A stretch of DNA of 64,000 nt from Jejuia sp049889775 (GCA_049889775.1 JBMHCT010000021.1:62001-126000), one strand, 5' to 3'. Shown: positions 34,701 to 43,181, numbered from the stretch's first letter. Program-made: numbers and translations. The notes: generated from the letters alone by a model not told the origin.

Positions 34701-35474
34701 GTTTCGACTCCGCTCAACCATCAAAGACCTAAAGCTGCTATTCTGCGTGAAAAAGGAAGTAATTCTGAACGCGAAATGGCTAACGCTATGTATTTAGCTG
34801 GTTTTGATGTGAAAGATGTGCACATGACCGATTTAATTTCTGGTCGTGAAACCTTAGAAGATATTCAGTTCTTAGGTGCCGTTGGTGGGTTCTCAAACTC
34901 TGATGTATTAGGTTCTGCCAAAGGTTGGGCAGGCGTTATAAAATACAATGAAAAAGCAAGACAGGTTATCAAGAACTTCTTCGCTAGAAAGGATACGCTT
35001 TCTGTGGGGATTTGTAATGGTTGCCAGCTTTGGATGGAATTAGATTTGATTAATCCTGACCATAAAATTCATGGTAGAATGCATCATAATGATTCTCATA
35101 AACACGAAAGTTCGTTTACTTCGGTTAAAATCCAAGAGAACAACTCGGTAATGCTATCCTCATTAGCCGGAAGTACTTTAGGGGTTTGGATTTCCCATGG
35201 TGAAGGGAAATTTAATTTACCATATGCTGAAGATAAATATAATATTGTTGCTAAATATGGCTATGAAGGTTATCCTCATAATCCCAATGGCTCAGATTTC
35301 AATACTGCCATGATGTGTGATAGCACTGGACGTCATTTAGTAACTATGCCACATATTGAACGCTCAACTTTCCAATGGAATTGGGCAAACTATCCTGACG
35401 GCAGAAAAGACGAAGTATCGCCTTGGTTAGAAGCTTTTGTGAATGCTAGAAAGTGGGTAGAAGGAGGAAATTAA
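31800..35474 (+). CDS. purL: Phosphoribosylformylglycinamidine synthase, large single-chain form
   Basis: A 1224-residue cytoplasmic enzyme that converts FGAR to FGAM with ATP and glutamine in purine synthesis. The layout is that of the long PurL: N-terminal PurS-like domain, two AIRS-like ATP-binding halves (FSQVNSEHCRHKIF near 157-170, SIKAETHNFPTTVEPFNGAATGSGGEIRD near 241-269, GHDVASGGLITTLLE near 824-838) and a C-terminal glutaminase. The glutaminase nucleophile is in GICNGCQLW (about Cys1071) with His and Glu in PHIERS. No neighbours from the pathway; it stands alone with a terminator. Confidence 0.97.
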   Translation: MIHFFGNVTSKVFAVQTTEELSTETISKLTWLFGNQPKIEQASLDAFFVGPRAAMITPWSTNAVEITQNMGVSGIIRIEEFEAVAEDFKDFDPMISEKFNGLHQESFTIDITPDPIIDIEDIAAYNVQEGLSLSDEEVAYLEGVSKKIGRPMTDSEVFGFSQVNSEHCRHKIFNGTFVIDGEEKPTSLFKLIRKTSEENPNAIVSAYKDNVAFIQGPVVEQFAPKRADVPDYYTTQDFESVISIKAETHNFPTTVEPFNGAATGSGGEIRDRLAGGKGSIPLAGTAVYMTSYSRLEENRPWEKAFEERDWLYQTPMDILIKASNGASDFGNKFGQPLICGSVLTFEHEEEAQKLGFDKVIMLAGGIGYGKKDQALKDTPKTGDKIVILGGENYRIGMGGAAVSSADTGEFASGIELNAVQRSNPEMQKRAANAVRGMVESEDNFIVSIHDHGAGGHLNCLSELVEDTGGKIDLDALPVGDPTLSDKEIIGNESQERMGLVISEEHIDTLNKIADRERSPMYTVGNVTGDDRFTFQSKTKGNTPMDLAMEDMFGSSPKTIMTDNTVERNYAEVSYNSDDFYNYLDQVLQLEAVACKDWLTNKVDRCVGGKVAKQQCVGPLQIPLNNVGVIALDYKSSEGIATSIGHSPISALIDPVAGSRNSITEALTNIIWAPLKEGLKNVSLSANWMWPCKNEGEDARLYDAVQAVSEFSIDLGINVPTGKDSLSMKQKYPNGDVISPGTVIISAGANCNDINKVVEPVLKKNGGAIYYINISQDDFKLGGSSFAQIVNKIGNEAPTVKDAGYLKTVFNTIQDLIRNAQIVAGHDVASGGLITTLLELCFADTNVGAELDLSDLNEKDSFKLLFAENAGIVIQAKDNSIEKVLSEANIKFNKIGSVTESDTLSIINGSDVFTMTISRLRDVWYKTSFLLDQKQTANGLAEARYNNYKNQPLQYTFPESFTGKLEDMVSTPLNHQRPKAAILREKGSNSEREMANAMYLAGFDVKDVHMTDLISGRETLEDIQFLGAVGGFSNSDVLGSAKGWAGVIKYNEKARQVIKNFFARKDTLSVGICNGCQLWMELDLINPDHKIHGRMHHNDSHKHESSFTSVKIQENNSVMLSSLAGSTLGVWISHGEGKFNLPYAEDKYNIVAKYGYEGYPHNPNGSDFNTAMMCDSTGRHLVTMPHIERSTFQWNWANYPDGRKDEVSPWLEAFVNARKWVEGGN

Positions 35475-35502
35475 ATTGTTATCAACTGAATATTGAACCA
35501 AA

Positions 35503-35536
35503 AAACCCTAAAACACACTACTGTATTTTAGGGTTT
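35503..35536. terminator. Terminator between convergent purL and OFA transporter
   Basis: AAACCCTAAAA (35503-35513) / TTTTAGGGTTT (35526-35536), 11-base perfect stem with a 12-base loop. A/T-rich on both sides, so it may act in both directions. Confidence 0.78.
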
Positions 35537-35593
35537 AATAACTGCAAAATAATTACTAAATCACCCAAAAGTATTTAGTTGTTCTTTTAAATT

Positions 35594-36871
35594 TTAAGCA
35601 AATTTTAGTTTTTCATCCTTCGCTTTTAATTTTTTTTGGTTCGCAACCGATGCTTTTACCACAACACGTTTCATTAAAACAGATACTATTAAAGCAATCA
35701 CAAATAATCCTGCAAATACTTTAAGAGTGGTATCTAAAGAGCCCGTTGCTGTTTTTACCATATCATAAATTGTTGGTCCTACAACACCTGCCAATCCCCA
35801 TGCCGCTAGTACCATACCGTGGATTGCGCCTAATTGCTTTGTCCCGAACAAATCGCCTAGAAATGCTGGTAGTGTCGCAAAACCGCCGCCATACATGGTT
35901 ATTACTGTAAATAACACAATTAAAAACAGAAGTTCCATAGAAATTTGTGGTAAGAAATAGAATGCTAAAATCTGAAATCCGAAGAAAATAATATAAGTAT
36001 TTGCGCGACCTAAATAATCTGATAATGTAGACCACATAATTCTTCCTAAACCGTTAAACACACCTATTAAGCCCACTATTCCTGCTGCTTCCATTGGTGT
36101 ATAGTTTAACTTTTCTTGCATCATAGGACTTGCTGCCGAAATAATGGCAATACCGCAAGCAATGTTGATAAACATCATAATCCAGATATAGTAGAATCGT
36201 GGTGTTCTCAAAGATTCATTGGCTGTAATATTTGCCAAGTCTTTTTTAATCGTTTTACCTTCACCTGGTTTAAAACCTTCTGGTAAATAGCCTTCCGGTG
36301 GTCTTTCAATATATCTAGCTGAAGATAAAATCAACACCATATAAATCAATCCTAAAATGTAAAAGGCATTGGAAACACCAACAGCTTCAAAAAGTGATTG
36401 CATTACAGGGCCAAATATTAAGGCTGCAAAACCAAAGCCCATAATTGCCATTCCTGTTGCTAAACCTCTTCTGTCTGGAAACCATTTTACCAATGTACTT
36501 ACTGGCGTAATGTAACCTAAGCCTAAACCGATACCGCCAATAACACCATAGCATAAATAAAATAACCATAAGGATTCTAATTGCACTGCCAAACCAGATC
36601 CTAGAATACCGATACCATAAAATAAACCTGCGGTTGTTCCACTTACTTTTGGCCCTACTTTTTCTACCCATCTTCCTAGGAATGCTGCTGAAAGTCCTAA
36701 TAATAAAATCGCAATTTTGAATGCCCATTTTATAACACTGCCATCTACATCAAAAATATCTTTTACGGGGTTGGTCATTACCGAATACGCATAAACCGAT
36801 CCGATAGAAATATGAATTCCTACAGCTGATGCTGCTATAAGCCAACGGTTTTTTAGTTTTTGTGTTTGCAT
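35594..36871 (-). CDS. MFS transporter, oxalate/formate antiporter (OFA) family
   Basis: About 425 residues, 12 predicted transmembrane helices. It starts MQTQKLKNRWLIAASAVGIHISIGSVYAYSV, the OFA-type N-terminus. I prefer the ATG at 36869-36871; the frame's ATG at 36907 would overlap pflA and precede it with twelve unlikely residues. Loop 2-3 region GRWVEKVGPK and WFPDRRGLATGMAIMGFG match the family. Members move oxalate, formate or lactate. Next to pflA and pflB it is a sensible candidate for formate or monocarboxylate export, which is inferred from context. Confidence 0.88.
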   Translation of the reverse strand: MQTQKLKNRWLIAASAVGIHISIGSVYAYSVMTNPVKDIFDVDGSVIKWAFKIAILLLGLSAAFLGRWVEKVGPKVSGTTAGLFYGIGILGSGLAVQLESLWLFYLCYGVIGGIGLGLGYITPVSTLVKWFPDRRGLATGMAIMGFGFAALIFGPVMQSLFEAVGVSNAFYILGLIYMVLILSSARYIERPPEGYLPEGFKPGEGKTIKKDLANITANESLRTPRFYYIWIMMFINIACGIAIISAASPMMQEKLNYTPMEAAGIVGLIGVFNGLGRIMWSTLSDYLGRANTYIIFFGFQILAFYFLPQISMELLFLIVLFTVITMYGGGFATLPAFLGDLFGTKQLGAIHGMVLAAWGLAGVVGPTIYDMVKTATGSLDTTLKVFAGLFVIALIVSVLMKRVVVKASVANQKKLKAKDEKLKFA

Positions 36872-36906
36872 AATATTTAATTTAGAATTGCGCCCTTGGC
36901 AACCCA

Positions 36907-37581
36907 TTAGTTTACTCTTACTTCTTTAAAGTACTGCTGCAATACCTCTGTCGCAGCATCTATCTCTTCTTTTGTGTTTTCTCTGGCGTCTTTTAAAGGA
37001 TAATCCCAACCTAAAGCAGCCCATTTATGGACACCCAATTTGTGGTAGGGTTGTAATTCAATCTTTTCAATGGTTTGGTAATCTTTAAAATACTCGCCCA
37101 TTTGGTGCAATAATTCTGGCTTATTAGTAATCTCTGGAATTAATACATACCGCAACCACATGGGTTTACCAGAAGCCTCTCTATACTTTGCAAAATTGAA
37201 TGTGGTTTGATTATTTTTTTGTCCGGTTATATACTCGTAACCCTCCTCATTCATATGCTTAATATCTAGCATCACTAAATCGGTATAATCATCCAGCAAT
37301 TCTTCTGTAAAATGGTTAATGATTCTACCATTAGTATCAATATTGGTATGAATACCCTCTTCTTTTAAGCGCTTGAAGAAGGGCATCAATTCTTTGGATT
37401 GCAATAAAGGTTCTCCTCCTGAAACGGTTACACCTCCCTTTTTTCCAAAGTAAGGCTTCTCTTTTACCGCCATTTGCACCAATTCTTCAATATGATACTC
37501 TTTACCACCGTGTGTATCTATGGTATCAGGGTTGTGGCAATACAGGCATTTTAATTTACAGCCTTGTAAAAACACTACCAT
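36907..37581 (-). CDS. pflA: Pyruvate formate-lyase activating enzyme (radical SAM)
   Basis: It makes the glycyl radical on PflB using an Fe-S cluster and SAM. The radical-SAM motif is CKLKCLYCHN (CxxxCxxC, Cys about 8, 12 and 15 from the ATG at 37581), with GGEPLLQ following (about 54-60). The first ATG is clearly too late: the same frame upstream encodes RVHSIESFGTHDGPGIR, the conserved PflA N-terminus, back to a TAG at 37663-37665. No ATG, GTG or TTG lies between. Translation therefore likely starts at an unusual codon (ATC at 37657-37659 or 37654-37656, or ATA at 37636-37638), giving about 243-251 residues, normal for the family. Confidence 0.9.
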   Translation of the reverse strand: MVVFLQGCKLKCLYCHNPDTIDTHGGKEYHIEELVQMAVKEKPYFGKKGGVTVSGGEPLLQSKELMPFFKRLKEEGIHTNIDTNGRIINHFTEELLDDYTDLVMLDIKHMNEEGYEYITGQKNNQTTFNFAKYREASGKPMWLRYVLIPEITNKPELLHQMGEYFKDYQTIEKIELQPYHKLGVHKWAALGWDYPLKDARENTKEEIDAATEVLQQYFKEVRVN

Positions 37582-37676
37582 GCGTATACCAGGACCATCG
37601 TGGGTTCCAAAAGATTCAATGGAATGTACTCTTAATATATTGTCTTTATGTTCGATGATGTTCTATCTTAAAATTA

Positions 37677-37719
37677 GCATCTGAAAAAAGAAGGTTTTTA
37701 CGCTTCAGTTTTCAGATGC
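37677..37719 (-). promoter_or_regulatory. Perfect inverted repeat between pflB and pflA
   Basis: GCATCTGAAAA (37677-37687) / TTTTCAGATGC (37709-37719), 21-base loop. It lies 25 bases after the pflB stop. It could be a weak terminator, an mRNA processing hairpin or stability element that sets a lower level of the activase than of PflB. Confidence 0.55.
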
Positions 37720-37744
37720 CTACAAAATATAAATAGAGTTTAGT

Positions 37745-39970
37745 TTAGATTGACTCGTGGAAAGATCTAGTAATTACCTCCATTTGCTGCTCTCGTGTTA
37801 AGCGTACAAAATTAACCGCGTAACCAGAAACTCTTATTGTTAATTGCGGATACTCTTCTGGGTGCTCCATAGCATCTAATAATGTTTCTCTATCCAAAAC
37901 ATTAATATTAACATGCTGTGCACCTTTGGTGAAATATCCATCTAAAATTGTGGTTAGGTTATCAATACGTTCATCTGCATCAGCACCTAAAGATTTTGGT
38001 ACAATTGAGAACGTATTAGAAATTCCATCCTGAGAATCTTTATAATCGATTTTTGCAACTGAATTTAAAGATGCTATAGCGCCATGACTATCTCTACCAT
38101 GCATTGGGTTTGCGCCTGGAGCAAATGGTACTCCTTTAGCTCTACCATCAGGAGTTGCACCCGTTTTCTTGCCGTAAACCACATTTGATGTAATGGTTAA
38201 TACAGACATTGTTGGTTCTGCATTTTTATAAACAGGTAGTTTTTTCAATTCATTATTAAAATCAGCTACAGCATTAGCCGCTAAAATATCTACACGATCA
38301 TCATCATTTCCGTAGCACGGGAACTCACCTTCAATTTTGAAATCAACTGTTAAGCCTTCTTCATTTCTAATAGGTTTCACCTTAGCATATTTTATAGCTG
38401 ACAAAGAATCTGCTACAATTGATAACCCAGCAATACCATAAGCAATGTTGATTTCTGGATTCGTATCAATTAATGCCATTTGCGCTTTCTCATAGTAGTA
38501 CTTATCATGCATATAGTGAATGATGTTCATAGAATCATTGTATACGCGAGCTACTTCTTTCATGGCAATTTTGAAGTTTGCCATTACTTTATCAAAATCT
38601 AAAACTTCACAAGTACATGGCTCAATACCTTCAACCATTTGTGTTCCTGTAATTTCGCATTTCCCACCATTTATAGCTAATAATAATGTTTTAGCTAAAT
38701 TGGTACGCGCACCAAAGAATTGAATCGCCTTTCCTAAAGCTTGGTAAGACACACAACATGCAATACCATAATCATCAGAACCTCTATTAGTTCTCATCAT
38801 CTCATCATTTTCAAATTGAATTGAAGAGGTATCAATAGCTACTTTAGAACAGAAATCTTTAAAATTTTGTGGTAATTTTTCAGACCAAAGAATCGTCATG
38901 TTTGGTTCTGGTGAAGGCCCCAAATTATAAAGTGTATTTAAAAAACGGAATGATGTCTTGGTTACCTTAGTTCTTCCATCGGCAAACATACCACCAATAG
39001 CTTCTGTTACCCAAGTTGGGTCGCCAGCAAAAATTTCATCATAAGCACTCATTCGTAAATGACGTACCATACGTAGCTTCATTACAAACTGATCGATAAA
39101 CTCTTGTGCTTCTGCCTCAGTAATTAAACCTTCTTGCAAATCTTCTTCAATGTAAATATCTAAAAATGTAGACACATTACCTAAAGACATTGCAGCACCA
39201 TCTTGTTCTTTAACTGCAGCTAGGTAACCCATGTAGGTCCATTGTACAGCTTCTTTAGCGTTTTCAGCAGGACGACTTAAATCTAAAGCGTATTTAGCAC
39301 CTAATTCAATAATTTCTTTTAATGCTTTAATTTGATCTGAAACCTCCTCACGTAAACGAATAACTGCATCTGTCATTGGTCCGCCAATATTGGCTAAATC
39401 TTTCTTTTTAGCCTCAATTAAAGTATCAATACCATAAAGAGCAACACGTCGGTAATCCCCAATTACTCTACCACGAGCATAGTTATCTGGTAAACCTGTT
39501 AAAAATCCTAAAGAACGGAACTTTCTAATTTCTGCATTATAGGCCGAAAATACACCATCATTATGCGTTTTCACATATTTAGAAAACAACTCCGTCAAGC
39601 TATCATTTGGCTTTAAACCGTGTTCTGCCAAAGCTTTTTGTACCACTTTAAAACCACCAAAGGGTTTCATGGTGCGCTTTAAAAGCTCGTCTGTCTGTAA
39701 ACCTACAATAACCTCATTTTCTTTATCAATATATCCAGCATTAAATGCCGAAACTGTAGAAATGGTATCAGTATCTAATGCTCTGACGCCATTATTTTGA
39801 CGCTCTTCCTTGGTAGCCTCTTTACAGATATCCCATAATTTTTGGGTCTTAGCCGTTGGTCCTTCCAAAAATTTATACGTTCCATGATAAGGGGTAATGT
39901 TGTTGCTAACAAAATCTCTAACATCAATCTTATCAATCCAAATTCCGGGTTTAAATTGTTTCACTTCCAT
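37745..39970 (-). CDS. pflB: Pyruvate formate-lyase (formate C-acetyltransferase)
   Basis: A 741-residue glycyl-radical enzyme: pyruvate plus CoA to acetyl-CoA and formate, oxygen sensitive. The adjacent catalytic cysteines are in IACCVSYQALG (about 406-408) and the glycyl-radical loop RVSGYAVNF (Gly about 716) is near the end. Length fits E. coli PflB (760). Gene order pflB-pflA-OFA transporter on one strand suggests mixed-acid metabolism at low oxygen. The promoter region carries two inverted repeats (see 40003-40064). Confidence 0.96.
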   Translation of the reverse strand: MEVKQFKPGIWIDKIDVRDFVSNNITPYHGTYKFLEGPTAKTQKLWDICKEATKEERQNNGVRALDTDTISTVSAFNAGYIDKENEVIVGLQTDELLKRTMKPFGGFKVVQKALAEHGLKPNDSLTELFSKYVKTHNDGVFSAYNAEIRKFRSLGFLTGLPDNYARGRVIGDYRRVALYGIDTLIEAKKKDLANIGGPMTDAVIRLREEVSDQIKALKEIIELGAKYALDLSRPAENAKEAVQWTYMGYLAAVKEQDGAAMSLGNVSTFLDIYIEEDLQEGLITEAEAQEFIDQFVMKLRMVRHLRMSAYDEIFAGDPTWVTEAIGGMFADGRTKVTKTSFRFLNTLYNLGPSPEPNMTILWSEKLPQNFKDFCSKVAIDTSSIQFENDEMMRTNRGSDDYGIACCVSYQALGKAIQFFGARTNLAKTLLLAINGGKCEITGTQMVEGIEPCTCEVLDFDKVMANFKIAMKEVARVYNDSMNIIHYMHDKYYYEKAQMALIDTNPEINIAYGIAGLSIVADSLSAIKYAKVKPIRNEEGLTVDFKIEGEFPCYGNDDDRVDILAANAVADFNNELKKLPVYKNAEPTMSVLTITSNVVYGKKTGATPDGRAKGVPFAPGANPMHGRDSHGAIASLNSVAKIDYKDSQDGISNTFSIVPKSLGADADERIDNLTTILDGYFTKGAQHVNINVLDRETLLDAMEHPEEYPQLTIRVSGYAVNFVRLTREQQMEVITRSFHESI

Positions 39971-40002
39971 CTCTATTTGTATTTATATTTTGTAATTTAA
40001 AA

Positions 40003-40064
40003 TGTCATTATTTGACAATTCAAAGGTAGAACCCCTTTACGTCTTAAATTATGACATATGTCAT
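40003..40064 (-). promoter_or_regulatory. pflB promoter with Crp/Fnr-like palindromes
   Basis: On the minus strand a -7 box TACCTTTG lies at 40021-40028. The perfect 14-base palindrome ATGACATATGTCAT (40051-40064) is centred about 42-44 bases upstream of the predicted start of transcription, the class II activator position. A second inverted repeat TGTCA-N5-TGACA (40003-40017) overlaps the predicted start. No TTG -33 element is visible, fitting activator dependence. Confidence 0.6.
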
Positions 40065-40318
40065 TAAACCATTTAAAAAGAGAGATTTGATAATTTGTAA
40101 AACACGAATTAGAAACTTATACTAAATGATATATGTTTTTGAATCTTATTTAATTTTCATTAAAAAAAGCGTTAAAAATTTGATAATTTCAAAATGAAAG
40201 GCGATTAATTTTTATAATTTAATCTAAAATTGTAAACTCTTTATGACTTTGAAGGTTTTAAACCATTTGGAAATCCTTTTTATTTTCATAATTTGCATCA
40301 ATACATTTTATATCGCTA
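40065..40318. other. AT-rich divergent intergenic region, no gene
   Basis: About 250 bases between the pflB operator and the acyl-CoA ligase start. Very AT-rich, no ORF, no strong hairpin and no clean TAnnTTTG box on the plus strand that I could find. Confidence 0.6.
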
Positions 40319-42094
40319 ATGAAAGAGATAACACGACTTTTTGACTTCCCATATTATCAATTAGAACATAAGCCAAATAAAGCTGCTTTAGTAACTAAAT
40401 ACAATGGAAAATGGGTAAAAACCTCTACGCAAGAATATGTAGATAAAGCTAATGCGCTAAGTAGAGCCTTATTAAAATTGGGTGTTAAAAAGAATGATAA
40501 GATTGCTGTTATTTCTACCACAAATAGGACAGAATGGAATATTGTGGATATTGGTGTGCTACAACTAGGTGCCCAAAACATCCCCATTTATCCCACAATT
40601 TCTCCCGAAGATTATGAATATGTAATAAATCATAGTGAATCTATTTATTGTTTTGTTTCTGATGAAGAAGTGCTTGAAAAAGTAAATAAGATAAAGGCGA
40701 ACACGGGTATTAAGGAAGTATACTCTTTTGATCATATTGATGGATGTAAACATTATTCTGAGTTATTGGAACTTGGTGCAGATACAGAGAACCAAGAAGA
40801 TGTTGAAGTAAGAAAAGATGAAGTTACTGCTGATGATTTGGCTACAATAATATACACCTCTGGCACTACGGGAAAACCAAAAGGTGTGATGCTTACACAT
40901 TGGAACATTACCAGTAATGTTTTGGATAGTGCAGAAAGAGTACCATTACGCACAGGAGAAACCAAAATATTAAGCTTTCTTCCTATTTGTCATGTTTTTG
41001 AACGCGTATTGATTTATATCTATCAACATGCAGGTACTTCTATCTATTATGCAGAAGCTATCGACAAAATTGGCGATAATGCTAAGGAGATAAAGCCCAA
41101 CATGATGAGTGTTGTCCCTAGATTACTTGAAAAGGTTTACGATAAAATTATGGACAAGGCAGAAGATTTAACAGGCATCAAAAAGTCGATGTTTTATTGG
41201 GCATTGAGTTTGGGCGAAATTTGGGAGCCTTATGGTAAAAATGGCGCTTGGTACGAATTCAAACTTAAAATAGCAAATAAGTTAATCTTTAGTAAGTGGC
41301 GAGCTGCATTAGGAGGAGAACTGTATACTATGGTTTCTGGTAGTGCAGCATTATCACCCAGACTCGCTAGAATTTTCGGGGCAGCCGGCATGCATGTTAT
41401 GGAAGGTTATGGGCTAACCGAAACCTCGCCTGTAGTGTCTGTTGGCAGATATGCTGATGGTATGTATAAGGTAGGCACTGTTGGTATTCCTATTCCTAAT
41501 GTTGAAGTTAAGATTGCTGAAGACGGGGAGATATTAATAAAAGGGCCTAACGTTATGAAGGGTTATTATAAAGATCCTGAAAGAACCGCTGAAGTAATGA
41601 CCGGTGATTATTTCCACACAGGAGATAAAGGCGAAATTGATGCTGATGGATTTTTGAAAATTACAGGCCGTAAAAAAGAGATGTTTAAAACCTCTGGTGG
41701 AAAATATATTATCCCTACACTTTTGGAAAACCAATTAAAACAATCACGATTTATAGAGCAAGTCATGGTTATTGGCGAAGGCGAAAAAATGCCTGCCGCC
41801 TTAATACAACCAAATTTTGAATTTGTCTATGAATGGATTGAACGCAAAAATCATGATGTTGAAAATTCGTTTGAAGCCATTTCAAAATCTGAAATTGTTC
41901 AGAAGCGTATTCAAAAAGAAGTAGACAAGTGCAACCAAAAATTTGGTAAGTGGGAACAAATTAAAAAGTTTGAAATTACACCCGAAGAATGGTCAATTGA
42001 TGGTGGACATCTCACGCCTACCATGAAAATGAAAAGAGACGTGATCAAAAAAATGTATCATGATTTGATAGAGGAGATTTATCGTCCTTCTTAA
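40319..42094 (+). CDS. Long-chain acyl-CoA synthetase (AMP-forming)
   Basis: A 591-residue ANL-superfamily ligase. The AMP-binding P-loop is IIYTSGTTGKPKGVMLTHWN (about 178-197), then MEGYGLTETSPV (about 361-372), the hinge DGFLKITGRKKEMFKTSGGKYI (about 443-464) and the catalytic Lys region near the end (HLTPTMKMKRD). This is the eukaryote/FadD15-type long-chain ligase layout. It activates fatty acids to acyl-CoA, feeding the beta-oxidation operon downstream (43182-48607). It is transcribed separately with a gap of about 100 bases to the next gene. Confidence 0.93.
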   Translation: MKEITRLFDFPYYQLEHKPNKAALVTKYNGKWVKTSTQEYVDKANALSRALLKLGVKKNDKIAVISTTNRTEWNIVDIGVLQLGAQNIPIYPTISPEDYEYVINHSESIYCFVSDEEVLEKVNKIKANTGIKEVYSFDHIDGCKHYSELLELGADTENQEDVEVRKDEVTADDLATIIYTSGTTGKPKGVMLTHWNITSNVLDSAERVPLRTGETKILSFLPICHVFERVLIYIYQHAGTSIYYAEAIDKIGDNAKEIKPNMMSVVPRLLEKVYDKIMDKAEDLTGIKKSMFYWALSLGEIWEPYGKNGAWYEFKLKIANKLIFSKWRAALGGELYTMVSGSAALSPRLARIFGAAGMHVMEGYGLTETSPVVSVGRYADGMYKVGTVGIPIPNVEVKIAEDGEILIKGPNVMKGYYKDPERTAEVMTGDYFHTGDKGEIDADGFLKITGRKKEMFKTSGGKYIIPTLLENQLKQSRFIEQVMVIGEGEKMPAALIQPNFEFVYEWIERKNHDVENSFEAISKSEIVQKRIQKEVDKCNQKFGKWEQIKKFEITPEEWSIDGGHLTPTMKMKRDVIKKMYHDLIEEIYRPS

Positions 42095-42197
42095 TTCCTA
42101 TATATCTACTATTAGATTAGAATTTTAAATTAATGATTTTTAAGGAGTTATTCATTTTTTTATTACATTTAATCAAAACCAATTAAAAACTAAAAAA

Positions 42198-42590
42198 ATG
42201 GAAACTAAAAACTTCTTAGTCTCTGGTATTGTTGGAGGCATAGTAGATTACCTTTTAGGTTGGCTATTTTATGGCATTCTTTTCGCAAACGTTTTTCCAC
42301 AACCAGAAGAAAGTGGATCTACCTTGATCTACATCTTTTTAGGATGCATGACTTTCGGATTATTCATGTCTTATATTTATAACCATTGGGCACAAATAGC
42401 AACAGCAGCAACTGGGGCAAAGGCCGGTGCCATAATTGGACTATTTATGGGGCTCTTTTACAATTTTTTCAATATGGCAATGGTTCCTGGTATGGAATTG
42501 CATCTTGCTGCCATCGACGTAGGCATTTCTATTGTTATGACCACTATTGTTGGAGCTGTCATTGGAGCGATAAATGGTAAACTGGGATAA
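42198..42590 (+). CDS. Small four-helix membrane protein (DUF1761-like)
   Basis: A 130-residue, very hydrophobic protein with helices at about 6-30, 42-62, 70-92 and 103-127. Many small residues (GGIVGG, GAKAGAIIG, GAVIGAI). The YLLGWLFYGILF and GLFMSYIYNHW stretches recall DUF1761 proteins, but I do not recognise it firmly. It has its own terminator at 42615-42641. Function unknown. Confidence 0.7.
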   Translation: METKNFLVSGIVGGIVDYLLGWLFYGILFANVFPQPEESGSTLIYIFLGCMTFGLFMSYIYNHWAQIATAATGAKAGAIIGLFMGLFYNFFNMAMVPGMELHLAAIDVGISIVMTTIVGAVIGAINGKLG

Positions 42591-42614
42591 TAAATCTTGA
42601 CATACTAATATATT

Positions 42615-42641
42615 AAACACCTCATCACGAGGTGTTTTTTT
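42615..42641 (+). terminator. Terminator after the small membrane protein gene
   Basis: AAACACCTC (42615-42623) / GAGGTGTTT (42629-42637) with a 5-base loop followed by T residues, 24 bases after the stop codon. Confidence 0.85.
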
Positions 42642-42670
42642 ATTCCTGTAAATGTGTTTTTGAAATTTAT

Positions 42671-42702
42671 TATGCATGCATAGTATATTTTTGTTATATT
42701 TG
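42671..42702 (+). promoter_or_regulatory. MarR-operon promoter with palindromic operator
   Basis: A perfect 12-base palindrome TATGCATGCATA (42671-42682) lies 12 bases upstream of a -7 box TATATTTG (42695-42702). This puts it where the -33 contacts would be. The MarR start codon is 19 bases after the box, so autorepression by the MarR protein is likely. Confidence 0.6.
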
Positions 42703-42721
42703 ACAATCCAACCTCTCAAAC

Positions 42722-43162
42722 ATGAAAGATAAAACGATAGATTATGTACTTAGAACCACATGGTTAACCGTAAATAAGATGTATAACGAAGAAGCGGCAA
42801 AATTTGAAAGCACAATGGCTACCGGTTTTACTTTATTAAGTATAGACCCAGAAAAAGGTACGCCTTCAACTGCTTTGGGTCCAAAAATGGGAATGGAAGC
42901 TACTAGTTTATCACGTATTCTTAAAACTATGGAAAAACGTGGTTTGATTGAACGCCATCCAAATCCTGATGATGGCAGAGGCGTTTTGATTCATTTGACA
43001 GATTTTGGAAAAGAAAAAAGAGCTCTTTCCAGAGACAAAGTACTCACTTTTAATGACACCATTAGACAACAAATTCCAGAGGAAAAAATCAACCATTTCT
43101 ACGAAGTGGCAGAAACCATAAATGATTTGGTTTCTAACAAAAAAATTTATAACAACAAGTAA
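42722..43162 (+). CDS. MarR-family transcriptional regulator
   Basis: A 146-residue winged-helix regulator. The DNA-binding region includes STALGPKMGMEATSLSRILKTMEKRGLIERHPNPDDGRGVLIHLTDFG (about 49-97) with the DDGRG wing. It leads the beta-oxidation genes (20 bases to the next start), a common arrangement in Flavobacteria. It probably represses the operon and releases it on binding an acyl-CoA or fatty acid; the ligand is inferred. Confidence 0.92.
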   Translation: MKDKTIDYVLRTTWLTVNKMYNEEAAKFESTMATGFTLLSIDPEKGTPSTALGPKMGMEATSLSRILKTMEKRGLIERHPNPDDGRGVLIHLTDFGKEKRALSRDKVLTFNDTIRQQIPEEKINHFYEVAETINDLVSNKKIYNNK

Positions 43163-43181
43163 ATCTTAGTTTAAACTAAAA

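Noticed and set aside
36872..36907. Upstream start of the OFA transporter
   Set aside because: It would overlap pflA's stop and add twelve residues not typical of the family; the ATG at 36871 gives the normal N-terminus.
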